64,000 bases of DNA from Cichorium intybus (lineage: Eukaryota; Streptophyta; Magnoliopsida; Asterales; Asteraceae): the NCBI GenBank assembly GCA_023525715.1, contig CM042016.1:85129382-85193381 (forward strand), in the 5' to 3' direction. A program made the position numbers and the translations under genes. Below, in pieces: positions 1-10,844 of this stretch; position 1 is the first letter of the stretch, and every line of letters begins with the position of its first letter. The notes beneath the pieces were generated by a model that saw only the letters and a list, made by a program, of their open reading frames with translations, made no database searches and had not been told where the DNA came from.

Positions 1-1880
1 AACTTTTCAAATTCTTCAAATTTACGAAATTTTCAAAATTTTAAACTTTTCAAATTATTCAAAATTTTCAAACTTTCTTAATTTATAACTTTTAGTTATT
101 AGTATTACAAAATTACAATATGATCATTTAGAGTCTTTCAAAAAGCTTTTCAAAATCCCAGTCTTCTTTTGGAGTATTAAATGTTAAAGCGACAAAAAAT
201 ACAGCAATGAGCATAAGTAAAAGCTCACACCTTTCCAACTAATAAGTGTAATACAACATCAGAATCTCCATCTCCTTGATGAAAATTCAAAAGAAAACAT
301 GTAAAAACTCAAAATCAGGTAAATTTGTTAACAAAATAGTTAATTTACCTAAGCCAGAAAGGAGTACCTATATTATCATACATGTTCCATATCAGGTCAT
401 CCTCTGTCATGGTTCATAATACAACTTAACTAAGCTTTAATCACAAAACAATATTAATAAACTCTTGAATGAAATAAAATCAACATCCAGAAATTTAAGT
501 AAATGTTGTAAAAAGCAAATTTCAACAAATAATTAAAAAATTAGGAAAAAAAATCAACAACTTAGTTATAAAAATTAGGTCCTTAAAGTAGGATGCCATA
601 ATAAACATATAAATGAATATACAATGCTACTTTTTGCATATACCTCTAATCAATCGCAATAGCTTTAAGCTTGGAGAAAGATGAATGAGCATAGTTAGTG
701 ATTACTAACCATTGTAGGTAATTACAACCTTCTATGTATTTGGTTAGTACAAAAGTACATGAAACCCGTTAGACATGTGCTATGGTGATAAAATATAATT
801 ATGTGACCTTTAATAATGAAAATCAGATAATTAATTCGTACCTGGCTTCCCACTTTTCACTGTATCATAAATCAGCTTTAATACCACAAAAATGCATCAA
901 AAACATTTTCTCCACATTATGATAATGATAATTATGAACATTTATTAAGTCATGAATTACCTTCGGATGATTGCAGAGCTTCTATAGGGCAGTTATGTAA
1001 GCCATAATTTTTTGTTTGTTTTACATCTTCAACAATTGCTTTTTTTTACCTACAGTCATGTGTGTTCAAATGTCGAATCTTAGAACATTATCAATACACA
1101 TATGAAAAACAGCAAATTGGAAAAGTGGAAGTCATAGATGACATATATGTAGTTGTTCTTAGAAAAATACAAAATGGTAATAGCTTTCAGAAACTCAAAA
1201 TCTATGGTAAAATCGTCAATCTGCTATTCGAATATGGAAACAGAAACTCAAAATCAGTAGTATATTAGTGTGTTTAACATAAACTTTAACTATCAATGTA
1301 GTGGATGCTAATTAAAAATAAAAAGAGTAAAAATCAACTCATACCTTGAGAGTGGTTGAAGGCGGCATTGGGTGGTTCAGGTGATGACACCTATGGCGAT
1401 AGGTGGTAGAAGGCGGCACCACCACCATAACTTTCATTTAAGGTATATTCAAAACAAGTTCAAAGTTCAAAATGAAATATGAAAAAATAGATGAACATAA
1501 CCAACATAAGATTCTTCAAACCTCATAAAAATTCTTATCTGCATACATAAAAACCCTTCCTCTCCTAAATTTCTTTGAGACATTTTGTCAAGCACTTGCG
1601 TGGCATGTTCTACCAACCTGGGAAAAATAACCAACTTATAAGAACAAACCTAAATGCAAAAAATAACTATTAATTTCATGAACCTTAAAATCTAAAGAAT
1701 GAAGAGCTTCAGTGAATTCAGACCCAAAAATGTTCTCATCAAGAAGAAATTCTGCAATTTATGCATCGTGTTTGTAGAAAACGATGGGACCTGACAAAAT
1801 TTTCAGCAAAAATGGATTAAGGATTTTGATTCTAGAATTAATCGAGAAGTATTCAGAACAGTAATCAGGGATCAGATCTA
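1..1880. other. AT-rich Helitron interior without a recognised gene
   Basis: No reading frame here resembles a known protein. Positions 1-90 are a TTCAAA/TTTTCAAA low-complexity tract of the same kind as 8960-9665. In both places the tract lies toward the Helitron 3' side of a captured gene fragment. A GC-richer patch at 1345-1435 reads, on the minus strand, as a short run rich in Pro, Thr and His codons ending at a possible GT donor. It could be a decayed downstream exon of the lipid transfer protein gene, but this is speculative. Confidence 0.4.
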
Positions 1881-1887
1881 TGCATAC

Positions 1888-2380
1888 CAGGAGCAGTAGC
1901 AGTGCCGAGACTCACTGTAATTTCAAAAGAAAAATCCAGAAATTAGGGTTTATATTAACAAAGAAATAAAGGTTCGAAAAACAGAGTAAATAAGCTTATT
2001 GATGAATAGGGGAAATGAGGTATATGCTTACTTCCACAGTTGGTAGCATATGTAGCCTTCATATCGCAAGCAGTGGGCAAAGCTAGGGCTTTGGTGACAT
2101 TCAATGAGACGCCCAACTGCGCACTGTTTTCTAACGCTTCACACAAACACTCTGCGTTTGTTTTCAGCACCAATTTCATCCCTGAGCAACATGTTCTTTC
2201 TGGTTTCTTCACTGTGCTGCCGGCAGTCACGTAGGACAGGCAATCTGCCATGTTCAGTATCACTGTTGAACAGTCAGCCGTCGGTGCCGGTGCCGCGGTG
2301 TGGTGGGCTGACTCGACTAAACCTGCATACATCATCACCGTGGAGATGGATAGAATCAGAATGGTGGTTTTTGTTGCCAT
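1888..2380 (-). CDS. LTPG-like non-specific lipid transfer protein, 5' part, probably a captured copy
   Basis: Secreted lipid-binding protein of the LTPG/xylogen type, whose members bind lipids at the cell surface. Exon 1 (2032-2380) starts at the second in-frame Met (MATKTT..., chosen because a hydrophobic signal peptide of about 24 residues follows at once). It contains the whole eight-cysteine motif: C37-x9-C, CC, CLC, and the last two Cys. Spacing between successive elements is 9, 16, 12, 24 and 9 residues, as in the plant LTP family. The minus strand has a GTAAGC donor right after the last Cys-Gly. A 27-nt exon at 1888-1914, flanked by TTACAG and GTATGC, keeps the frame. The Pro/Ser-rich tail and GPI signal expected for LTPGs are not found, so the gene is probably 3'-truncated. 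It lies near the 5' end of a Helitron and in the same orientation. Exon 1 is certain as an LTP; whether it is a functional gene is uncertain. Confidence 0.75.
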
Positions 2381-3444
2381 TTTCGCCAGTAATGGTGCTT
2401 GTCTGCGTGTATCTGTGTTAGCGAAAGATGGTCTCAAAATGAGGGTTTTTTGGTGATGACAGTCAACGTGAAATGGTGGTGGGGGAAAGAAGTAGGTGGA
2501 GGTTTTCCGACTTCCAAGAAGATCTGCACTAAAAAGTCACCACACCCATCTTGAAGTAACATTGAAATGTTCGTTACTTCGTTCATCTGTGTATCTTTCG
2601 ATGGTGGACCGATTGTGGCATTGGTGGCCCGATTGGGGAGGTGGTAGCAGGGGTAAATAAATGGAGGAGGCGTTGATTAGGGTTGTCGGGAGATCAAAGA
2701 AGGAGAGAGAATGTGAGAGAGGGCTTTCAAATTTTGAAAGGGAGATTTCAGTTTTCAAATTGTGAAAGTGAGATTTCAATTTTCGTTTGCCCCCTTAATG
2801 TTGCTTGTCGTCTGAAAATCACGCGTGTTGGCCAGGTACAACATTAAGGCTTGTACCAAAACTCTAAAATTAAGACTTTGTGCTTTAAACTATTGTGCAA
2901 TATGTATTATAATTTGTACTATCTTAAAAATTAAGACAATTGTGCATAAGGGGGTTGTAATTTATATATGGTTTATAGTATACTAGCGGCGTACCCGCGC
3001 GATGCGGCGGGTGACGATAGTTCGTTTCGACAATTAGTTTTCGAGCAACGATTAATTTTCTTGCGGCGAACGTCAACTTGTTTTCGTCCGAGGAATAGTT
3101 TAACTACGTCGGACATTACTATTTTGGAGATTAATTTTCTTCGTTTACGTCAACTTGTTTTCGGAAATATATATCTTGTTCAAATATCATACATACAGAA
3201 ATATAAGTTATTAGTTGTCATAAATATAAGTTATCAGTTGTCGGAATATATATCATGTTCAAAGCTGTAACAGTCTCGAATTTGAAAAAAAGAGAATCAT
3301 CAAATTAAAAATAAATTGACGATGGCAAAATTTTCAAAGCAAAGTTTGTTAGTGAGACGGGGATAATTACATTGGGCGTTAACATGCACCTAATAATGCA
3401 TATAGTTTTATTCTTAGATTTTGACACTTTAACCTGATGCATAA

Positions 3445-4449
3445 GGCTGGGGGGAGTGGGTTCGCTGAACCCCTCGCCAAACCCCTCGCCGAAGCTCGCT
3501 AACCACACCGCCAAACCCGCTAAACGGCTCGCCGACCTCCCCCTCGCTGAATATTAGACGAGCTCGCTAAATCCAATTCCAACGGATACATTTTCATTTT
3601 CCATTTTCCAAACCAAAATATTTTAAAACATTTACAAAAACCTTTATAAAATTCAAAATTTTTTATAAAAAAAACTAGCCGTTTTTTTTAAAAAAAACTA
3701 GCCGTTACATCTTCCCCTATATAAACACAACCCTTCTACTCTTTTATTCACACAATCATCTCCTCTCTTCTTCCAAAATCTCTCTCAAAGTTCAATCAAC
3801 ATGTCTTCAAGCCAAAACAAAAACACCAAATCATCCAAAACATCCAAAGCTAGCAAAAAGAAATCCGCCCCTACTTCAATTGCAACCCCTCCGGCCGGAT
3901 GTTATGTACCTCAACCGGTTGACCCTTCGATGAGATATGGTCAATATTGGGGTATGCAACACCAATATGTCAACAATTGGTTACAACAAGCTTCTTCACC
4001 ACAACCATCTCCAACACAAATGTCTCCACCGCTAGAATCACTTTCCCAATTCACTCCCAAGAAGACATATCGGGGAAGACGGGGTTCGAGTACCAAATCG
4101 CGATGGAAATGAAGAAGGATGCAGCGAGGCAATTGGGATATCATTTCGATGAGTAGTTTGTAGTTTAATTTATGTTTTTAATTTATGTTTTTAATTTTAA
4201 TGTAATGCATTTTAATTTTAATTTATGTTTTTAATTTATGTTTTTAATTTGTAGTTTAATTTATGTTTTTAATTTATGTTTTAATAATATATAAATAATT
4301 TAAAAAAAAGATTTAATAAAATAGTTTAGCATGAAGTTCAGCATGTGCTGACCACTACCACCATTTTTGCTCAGCATGTGCTAAACTTGCTGAATGCTGA
4401 CGTGGCATAGTTTAGCACATGCTGAACATGCTAACCACTCCCTCCAGCC
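3445..4449. mobile_element. PIF/Harbinger deletion derivative, TAA target site duplication
   Basis: Terminal inverted repeats GGCTGGGGGGAGTGG (left) and CCACTCCCTCCAGCC (right) are flanked by TAA at 3442-3444 and 4450-4452. That is the 3-bp TWA duplication typical of PIF/Harbinger. The 1005-bp interior keeps a 5' promoter-like stretch (TATAAA near 3720), the start of an accessory protein and a short 3' coding scrap. The middle of a larger element is therefore missing. Confidence 0.85.
3801..4156 (+). pseudogene. Truncated PIF/Harbinger accessory (Myb/SANT-like ORF) protein
   Basis: A 103-residue frame (3801-4112) begins MSSSQNKN with a Ser/Lys-rich start. It continues with a Pro/Gln/Tyr-rich low-complexity segment ending near PKKTYRGRRG. 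This resembles the N-terminus of plant PIF/Harbinger-associated Myb-like proteins, often annotated 'glutathione S-transferase T3-like', compare 48,150-49,429. The DNA-binding domain is absent. In another frame, 4106-4156 reads MEMKKDAARQLGYHFDE before a stop and looks like the C-terminal end of a longer protein. The natural reading is an internal deletion that joined the two ends out of frame. It lies wholly between the element's inverted repeats. Confidence 0.6.
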
Positions 4450-4689
4450 TAAATGATCGATTGAGGAAAAGGTATGGCCAAATTTGGATGGCCCTGTCCT
4501 AACCTTTAATTGTTCATTGCCCACGTGCTTGGCCCACACGTCTAAAATAATAAAATTGGTCTATTCATTTTCCATTCGGTCCTTCTGAATTTATGTAAAA
4601 CAAACCCTTCTTTTACTAATATTTATTATGGTCTTCTTTCTCCAAGGGCAAAATCGTCAAAAGCCCCACAACAATCAAAAACCAAAGGA

Positions 4690-5346
4690 ATAAGTTTAGG
4701 TAACCCTAAAATCACATTTCCTTAATAGCAGCCATGTACTCTCTTCTCAACATTTCCTCTTCATCGGTTCCATCGATGGTGGCCCCTTGGAGTTTCCAGA
4801 GAGAAGGGGCAAGTACAGAGAAGGGTTGCATAGAGGAGCATGGTGGTTGGCAGCCGACACCGCTTCTAATCTTCGTTCGTCCGTTCGTCAGTCCTCCGGC
4901 TACCAAAAGACCGATCTGCAACCGCCTTCATCCGATCAGCAACCACCTTCATCAGATCGTTTCCCCTCTACAGCGCCTTCATCCGATCTGCAACCACCGC
5001 TCTTAATCACCACCGTCTTCATCTGATACCTGCAACATCGATCTAATACCTGCAACATCGATCCATTTCAAACAAAGAAATCGATCCATTTCAAACAAAG
5101 AAATCCCGGAAAGAAATCTTGGATCGGATGCCTCTCCTCCGACCAGGTGAAGTCCCGGATATGATACCTGCAACATCGATCCATTTCGAGCGATGAAATC
5201 GCCGCCTTCATCCGATCTGTGCCGCCTTCATTCGATCTGCAACAACCTCAATAAATGATTAATAGCTGGATCTCTAACCCAATTGTATGATTATTAATAG
5301 CTGGATCTCTGAAAACGTACTTTGAGCTGCTTCATCCGATCTGCAA
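4690..5346 (+). repeat. Scrambled short direct repeats upstream of the RRM fragment
   Basis: The motif 'ttcatccgatctgcaac' and variants recur around 4927, 4948, 4978, 5208, 5231 and 5330. 'cctgcaacatcgatccattt' recurs at about 5030-5185. 'gctggatctctgaa' and 'aaaacgtactttgag' are also duplicated, the latter copied from inside the RRM exon (5310 and 5398). This looks like a patchwork of microduplications of leader and exon DNA rather than a coding region. Confidence 0.6.
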
Positions 5347-5826
5347 CCACACAGTTTTTGTTGGTGGGTTGGCTTGGGAAACCCAGAAAGATACCATGAA
5401 AACGTACTTTGAGCAGTTTGGCGAGATCCTGGAAGCTGTTGTCATCACTATTAAGACTACTGGCAGATCTAAAGGCTATGGCTTTGTATGATTCCTCCTT
5501 CTCCTTTTTTCTTTACTTTTTTTAATCATATTATCGTCTAGATTGTAAAGAACATGGTTTGTTTGTTAATATTTTTTTCCTTGGAAAATGATTGTAATTA
5601 AACCAAGACGTGAAGTTAGGTTATCATGTGAGATGTGTACATATATTCTATATGCCAATATTTGATACCAGATTCCGACAAACAATGCAGGTGACTTTCC
5701 GGGAAGCCGATGCAGTGATGAGGGCTTGTGTTGATACAGCTCCGGTGATCGACGGCAGGAGGGCCAATTGTAATCTTGCTTCTTTGGGTGTCCAAATATC
5801 CAAACCCTCAACCCCTAACAAACTTG
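5347..5826 (+). pseudogene. RRM RNA-binding protein fragment (plant RBM24/38-like)
   Basis: Two exon pieces with intact junctions. Exon a (5347-5485) encodes RNP2 VFVGGLAWET and runs to KGYGF, with a GTATG donor. Exon b starts at 5691 after AACAATGCAG, completes RNP1 (KGYGF-VTF), continues to DGRRANCNLASLG and ends at a GTATGC donor at 5827. The phase-0 join rebuilds one complete RRM, which binds single-stranded RNA. The closest family I recognise is the small plant single-RRM proteins related to RBM24/38. The start codon, N-terminus and everything after the RRM are missing, and the 5' side is replaced by scrambled repeats. It lies inside Helitron B, antisense to the element. I call it a captured fragment. 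Confidence 0.8.
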
Positions 5827-6779
5827 GTATGCATCAATTCTCTTAATTACATTAATGGGTTTTATTTATGGAGATTTCTTATGTTTTCTGGTTTTCTTGT
5901 AGGTTCTCATATTTTTATATTTATAATTATCCCAATTTTCAAACTGTTTTGCTGAAAAATTGTTTCTCTCAAACCTACAAAGTCGAAAGTGGTTATTAAA
6001 ATTTTTTTTATTTGCATTTCTTAATTCTCTAGAATTTTGAAAAGATTAGTAAACTATTTTATTCAAACCTGCAAAATAGAAGTGGAAGATTCTGAAATTA
6101 TGTGTTCTTGATGGAAGCTTGCAACTCTCTGCGTTTTTTCTTCTCAGAAGCTGCTTGAATTTCATGTAAAAAACAACTTTTAACTAAACAAAATATTAAA
6201 AGATAAATTCATAAATCAAAACATTTGTACATGAAGTTATAAAAAGGTATAACATAACATTCGTAAGAATAATATAACAAAGCAACAAATGCTTTCTGCA
6301 GGTCTTCTCAAGCAATGGAAAGGGAAAAAAGAAATTGTGTTGGGGTAATCACTTCTTGGACATAAACATTTAATTTATAAGCTGGTTCTGTTTCTAGGAG
6401 GTGTAATAGCATCCGTTGGATTACGATCCGTATGTAATAATAGCGTAGAGAATTGTCAGCCATTGGATTATTTTATTGATATTTAGCAATCCAAGTGATT
6501 TGTAACTGTAGCTTTCGTGGATTATTTTATTCATATTTAGCAATCCAGTGATTTGTAACTGTAGCTTCCGTGTCTTGGTTCCATTCTTGTGCATAAGCAG
6601 GTTGTACCTCTTAATTTTAAGACAATGGTGCATAAAAATGTTGTACATATTATATATGTATTATATATATACTAGCTGCGTACCCGCGCAATGCGGCGGC
6701 GGCAAATTGTTCGCTCTGCTGAATAGTTTTCGGACGACGATTATTTGTCTTTTGTCTAATTGTTTTTGGTTAATATTCC

Positions 6780-7560
6780 ATGTATATCGATGTTTTTTGC
6801 ATATCCGTGCAACACGACGGGCGAGAGGTCGGAAGGTGATGTTTTTTGCATATCCGTGCAAATAAATGTGCCATTTTGACTTACTTTTTAGTCAAACTAT
6901 ACATCAAATAATTATCCGGTTCAAATGATTTATAAATAAAATAAAAATAGTAAAATTTTAAATAATAATAACTTATTTTATTTTATTTTTTTGAACGGCA
7001 ATAAATTTATAAGCAAAAGGGCAATATACAGAAAAGCCCTATCATTTATGAGGTAAGATACAAAAGAACCCTTAAAAAATAATATCGTTTAAAAAAACCA
7101 ACCTATTAATAAATACCTTATACATTAATAAATACATTTTGTTAATGGTGAGCTTATAAGGTGAGGCCAAAATGGTGAAACAAAAGTTGAAAAACTATAC
7201 AAAACATGGAACCCTGCATACAAAAGTTGAAAATTTATCAAAAGACGTACCCGCACAATTCAAAATTTATCAAAAGACGTACCTGCATAATTCGGCGGGT
7301 GTTAATAGGGGAAGGGAAGCAAGTTTTACAATTAGTTTTCTTTTAACATATAGTTTCATTTTTTTTTTTGGGGGGGGGGGGGATGGGGGTACCCGCACAA
7401 TTGAGTAGGCAATGAATAGTTTTTTTCGCGTGTGTCTGACGTGGGGGCGATTAGTTTCTGACCAACGATTAGCTTTTACTTAGCATGTAGTTACTTTTGT
7501 TACTTATTTTTATATGAAACGTTTGGGATCTAAACCGGCGCAATGCGACAAACGGTTAAT
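6780..7560 (-). repeat. Series of degenerate Helitron 3' termini
   Basis: Copies of the GTACCCGCRCAAT-type terminus recur near 6795 ('tatccgtgcaacacgacggg'), 7244, 7278, 7389 and 7525. Most are followed by text related to the stretch right inside the good ends ('aattagttttc', 'aacgattag'). A poly-G run sits at 7370-7382. They look like successive decayed insertions or duplications of the same end. Confidence 0.55.
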
Positions 7561-8950
7561 AGTTACTTTAGTTGAATTTTCTTTTTGCCGGAAATTAGTT
7601 TCCTTTCGTAAACGTTACCTATTTCAAAAACCACACAATGTTTGCCTATTACTTTAAACCAATTTGTTTACTAAGTCACATTCAAAAAAAAAAAAAACCT
7701 TCAAATATGTTTATGTTTAAAAAAACCCTACCAATTTATGTTTGCCTTTCACTTTAAACCAATTTGTAGGTTTATCCAGTTATTCATTATGATAAAACAA
7801 AAAGAAATTAACATGTATCGGTAAAAAAATAATAATAATGTCTTTTAATGATATTCCCAACCATCAACAATAACGGGCCAATGTGGATCTTTTGTAGCAA
7901 CGTCAAAGAATACTTTCATTAGAGATATTAAAAACCCAGCACAATACAAGTATTTGATAAAGCACTTTATTTGCATGGGAAAATGGGCTTAAGAAGTACC
8001 ACATTCCCACAATTATAGCAAGACCATTTTGAATAATACCAATTGCCTTCGGGTAGTTCCTGGATAAAAAAAACAACAAAATAAATTTAATAAAAAATAT
8101 TGCATATGGATATAAAAGAACAATAACAACTGTAAGTACAATACTATAAAATGGTAGATTTTAAAGGTGCAGTGCCTTAAAAGGGAAAAACGTAAGTACA
8201 ATGATGTAATAAAAAGAAAAGCATGATGTTATAAACAAATAAGTAAATGTACTTTCGAGAATTTAACCAGAAACATGCGTACACTTTATCCAATAATCTC
8301 TGGACTTAAAAACCATCAACCTCCCTATGTGTCCACTCTCTTTCTTGCATTCACCTTTGAAACCTAGAAGCATTACATAAGTATTTGTTTTTGCATCAAA
8401 TTCAAAAAAATCTTATAACTTCATTTATTTCAATTAATTCATCAATTCAAAGAAGTATATGATAGCTATTAAAAATAACAAAATGCCCCTGGCTCTAAGG
8501 AATGGAAGGGAATTTTTTTCCAAACTGCCCCAAATACAAATTCTAGGGGTATATTTGTCCTACACCACCAGAAGGAATGTTACAGTTCCAGTGTTTCACG
8601 AATCAGAACATCAATGCCCTGATAAGAGAAAATTTGATTTTTTTTTTCAAGTACACTGCTCTAATAAGAGAAAAAGTGATTTTTTTCAAATTACCAAGAA
8701 TAGAAACATACTTTCAAGTTTTTATTATTATTATGGCACGATTCTTTCATATTATTAGAACTTTTGAAGGTTTTTGTCCCTACTCCAAGTAAAATTACTA
8801 TTATGCACCTGTTCCAAGCATAAGTCTTCCATTTTGTTCCATCTAATTCAGTATTGAAAAGTTCAATGCTGTAATAGATAAGAAGAAAACAAAGTTTAAT
8901 GCTAAAATAGATGGTAAAGTTTATGTGTGTGATATAGTATTTTGGAAATC
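7560..8950. other. Helitron C interior without recognised gene
   Basis: AT-rich, with stop codons in every frame. Phrases such as 'aatgctgtaatagataag' recur here and in the other Helitron interiors. I see nothing else I can name. Confidence 0.4.
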
Positions 8951-8959
8951 TTTTTAAAA

Positions 8960-9665
8960 AAATTCAAATTATTTAAAATTTTCAAACTTTTAATATTATT
9001 CAATTTTAAAACATTTTAAACTTTTCAAATTTTCGAAATTTCAAAATTTTTCAAAATTTGAAAATTATTCAAATTTGAAAATTTTCAAATTTTGAAAATT
9101 TAAATTATTCAAACTTTCCAAACTTTTCAAAATCATTCAAATTTTCAGACTTTTCAAACTTTTCAGACTTTTCAAAATATTCAATATTTTCAAACTTTTA
9201 TGATTATTCAATTTTAAAACTTTTAAAACTTTTCAAATTTCGAAAATTTTCAAATGATTGAAAATTTCCGAAATTTTCAAACTTTTCAAATTTTTAAATT
9301 TCGAAAATTTTATATTATTCAAACTTTCCAAACTTTCAAAATCATTCAAATTTTCAGGCTTTTCAAACTTTTCAGACTTTTTAAAATATTCAAAAAATTT
9401 AAACTTTTAAGATTATTCAATTTTAAAATTTTTGAAACTTTTCAAATTATTCAAATTTCCAAAATTTGCAAATTTTTCAAAGTTTTCAAATTATTCAAAT
9501 TTTCAAATTTCGAAAATTTTCAAATGATTCAATACTTTCAAAATTTTTAAAATCATTCAAATTTTCAGACTTTTTAAATTATTCAAATTTTCAAAATTTT
9601 CAAATTATTCAAAATTTTCAAACTTTCATAATAGCAAAAGTTCTCAATTTATTCAAAAATTTTAC
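8960..9665. repeat. TTCAAA low-complexity tract
   Basis: About 700 bp are built almost only from the words TTTCAAA, TTATTCAAA, TTTTCAAACTTTTC and AAATTTCGAAAATTTTC. The long apparent open frames in it (9254-9669) are artefacts of the repeat. There are larger internal duplications, for example 'caaactttccaaactttcaaaatcattcaaattttcag' type blocks near 9105 and 9319. A short copy is at 1-90. Confidence 0.85.
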
Positions 9666-9904
9666 TTAACTTTTTTTTTTTTGGAAAGAAATGTCGTAAG
9701 TATCATGCTATAATAGCAAAACCGGATAGGACCAAAATTGGAGAAAAAAATAACTCAAAAGTAATAGAAGACGAAAAGTATGATTTTATAATAGCAAAAC
9801 TGGATGGTACCAAAACTGAAAAAGATTAAGGCAAAATGAACCATGTATGTAAATTACTTGTGAAAATACATCAGGTTTAGGTGCTAGATCAGAACCAAAC
9901 AAAT

Positions 9905-10282
9905 GCTATTCATGATGCTTATTATTTGACACAGAGCCACGCCATACCAAACTAACATGATGACCAGACTTGCTTTCTTGTCTTTTGGAGTTTTCTGCAC
10001 AATTTGAGAAAATAAAGAAATATGGAAATAAAGGAATACGATAACAGGATGAAGGAATACCTAGAGATTGACTATAACAATCTTTTCGCCACCACGAAGG
10101 CACTTGAGAGGCAAATTGCATGCGGGAGTGATCTGTAAATTGCATACAGTAGAAATTACGAATATACACATGTTTTTCAAATAACAAAAAGCAGAAAACA
10201 ATACATCTGACTCGATGATTGATTACCTTGTTCCCAAACATAAGACAACATCAGCTTTTTCACAGTGTACCTCTGCTGGATT
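9905..10282 (-). pseudogene. SRT1/SIRT6-type sirtuin fragment (three broken exons)
   Basis: Minus-strand exon 1 (10,227-10,282) reads NPAEVHCEKADVVLCLGT and ends at a GTAATC donor. Exon 2 (10,061-10,132, after ATTTACAG) reads ITPACNLPLKCLRGGEKIVI and then VNL. Exon 3 (up to 9994, after TTGTGCAG) begins KTPKDKKASLVI and then diverges. Order and content match the C-terminal part of the plant SRT1 NAD-dependent deacylase catalytic domain (family knowledge), which acts on chromatin. The conserved Gln after VNL is replaced by a TAG stop, exon 3 breaks off after VI, and the N-terminal NAD and zinc regions are absent. It is a captured, non-functional fragment inside Helitron C, in the element's own orientation. 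Confidence 0.85.
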
Positions 10283-10690
10283 AAAAAAAATTAATGTTTA
10301 TGATAAAAAAAAATAATGTTTATGTCAATTTTTAGTTGGATAGAGCAGTATATGATACTTCCCAATCAAGAACAGTGTCTTTAAGTTTAACATCACAATC
10401 TACATTGGAGAACCTTCCTGTTTTTTGCTACTTTCTAATTCCAAAAGTCAAGTAAACTTAACGAGAAAATAATATATAAAAAAAGTATTGATGGTTTTTT
10501 GGTTTAAAAACAAAAGTAGCATGCTATTGGATGCACCTGTGGTGGGTCGTAATAGCAGTAGTAGCCAAAGGTAGCAGTGAGGCAGAGGTAGACGTAACAG
10601 TGGTGCTGGTAGGTGTATGCTTAATCATCTACTATACTCAAACACCATTGTTAATTGTCACAAACTTGAAACTATTTGCCGACGGGATAC

Positions 10691-10798
10691 CTTAACAGCA
10701 CCTTCCTCAACGATTGACATGCGGGACATACGAACATAATCCTGCCCTATCTTCTTTTTCAACTCCTCTATGAATGCAAAGTTTATATCATATATAAT
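10691..10798 (-). pseudogene. Single exon resembling alpha-glucan (glycogen/starch) phosphorylase
   Basis: A clean 36-codon minus-strand exon, bounded by GGTGGCAG and GTATCC, reads IIYDINFAFIEELKKKIG, then QDYVRMSRMSIVEEGAVK. The MS(L/I)VEEGAVK block after an IIY-IN start resembles the region of glycogen phosphorylases just before the conserved NMAHL segment. No other exon of this gene is visible. It lies about 400 bp upstream of the sirtuin exons on the same strand, so a transcript of the Helitron could splice the two together. The family call rests on one short exon. I am fairly, not fully, sure. Confidence 0.55.
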
Positions 10799-10844
10799 CT
10801 GCCACCATTATGAAGAATAATAAAATATTAGTAAGTAAAATAAC

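Larger units (their letters stand above)
1..2982 (-). mobile_element. Helitron A, 5' part (minus orientation; 3' end outside window)
   Basis: Positions 2925-2982 read, on the minus strand, as an AT-rich 5' end shared almost word for word with the 5' end at 11,960-12,024 (the block with 'attaagacaattgtg' and 'ggggttgtaatttat'). It directly abuts the 3' terminus of the next Helitron at 2983. The expected minus-strand TC start is not preserved at the junction, where the sequence passes straight from 'tatagtata' into CTAG. The element carries the LTPG-like gene segment. Its 3' terminus would lie left of the window. The assignment rests on the shared end and the matching internal layout with Helitron C. 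Confidence 0.5.
2983..6668 (-). mobile_element. Helitron B (minus orientation)
   Basis: The 3' terminus is at 2983-3012. Read on the minus strand it is a GC hairpin (stem CCCGC/GCGGG) followed about 8 bases later by CTAG and then a T, the classical Helitron 3' signature. The 5' end near 6600-6668 resembles the shared AT-rich 5' block ('ttaagacaatggtgcat'), though it is more diverged. It directly abuts the next 3' terminus at 6672. The element carries an RRM gene fragment and a later PIF/Harbinger insertion. No Rep/helicase is encoded, so it is non-autonomous. The exact 5' base is uncertain. Confidence 0.65.

Noticed and set aside
9254..9669. Phe/Lys/Ile-rich open frames
   Set aside because: Artefact of the TTCAAA repeat. 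Frames in several phases look the same.
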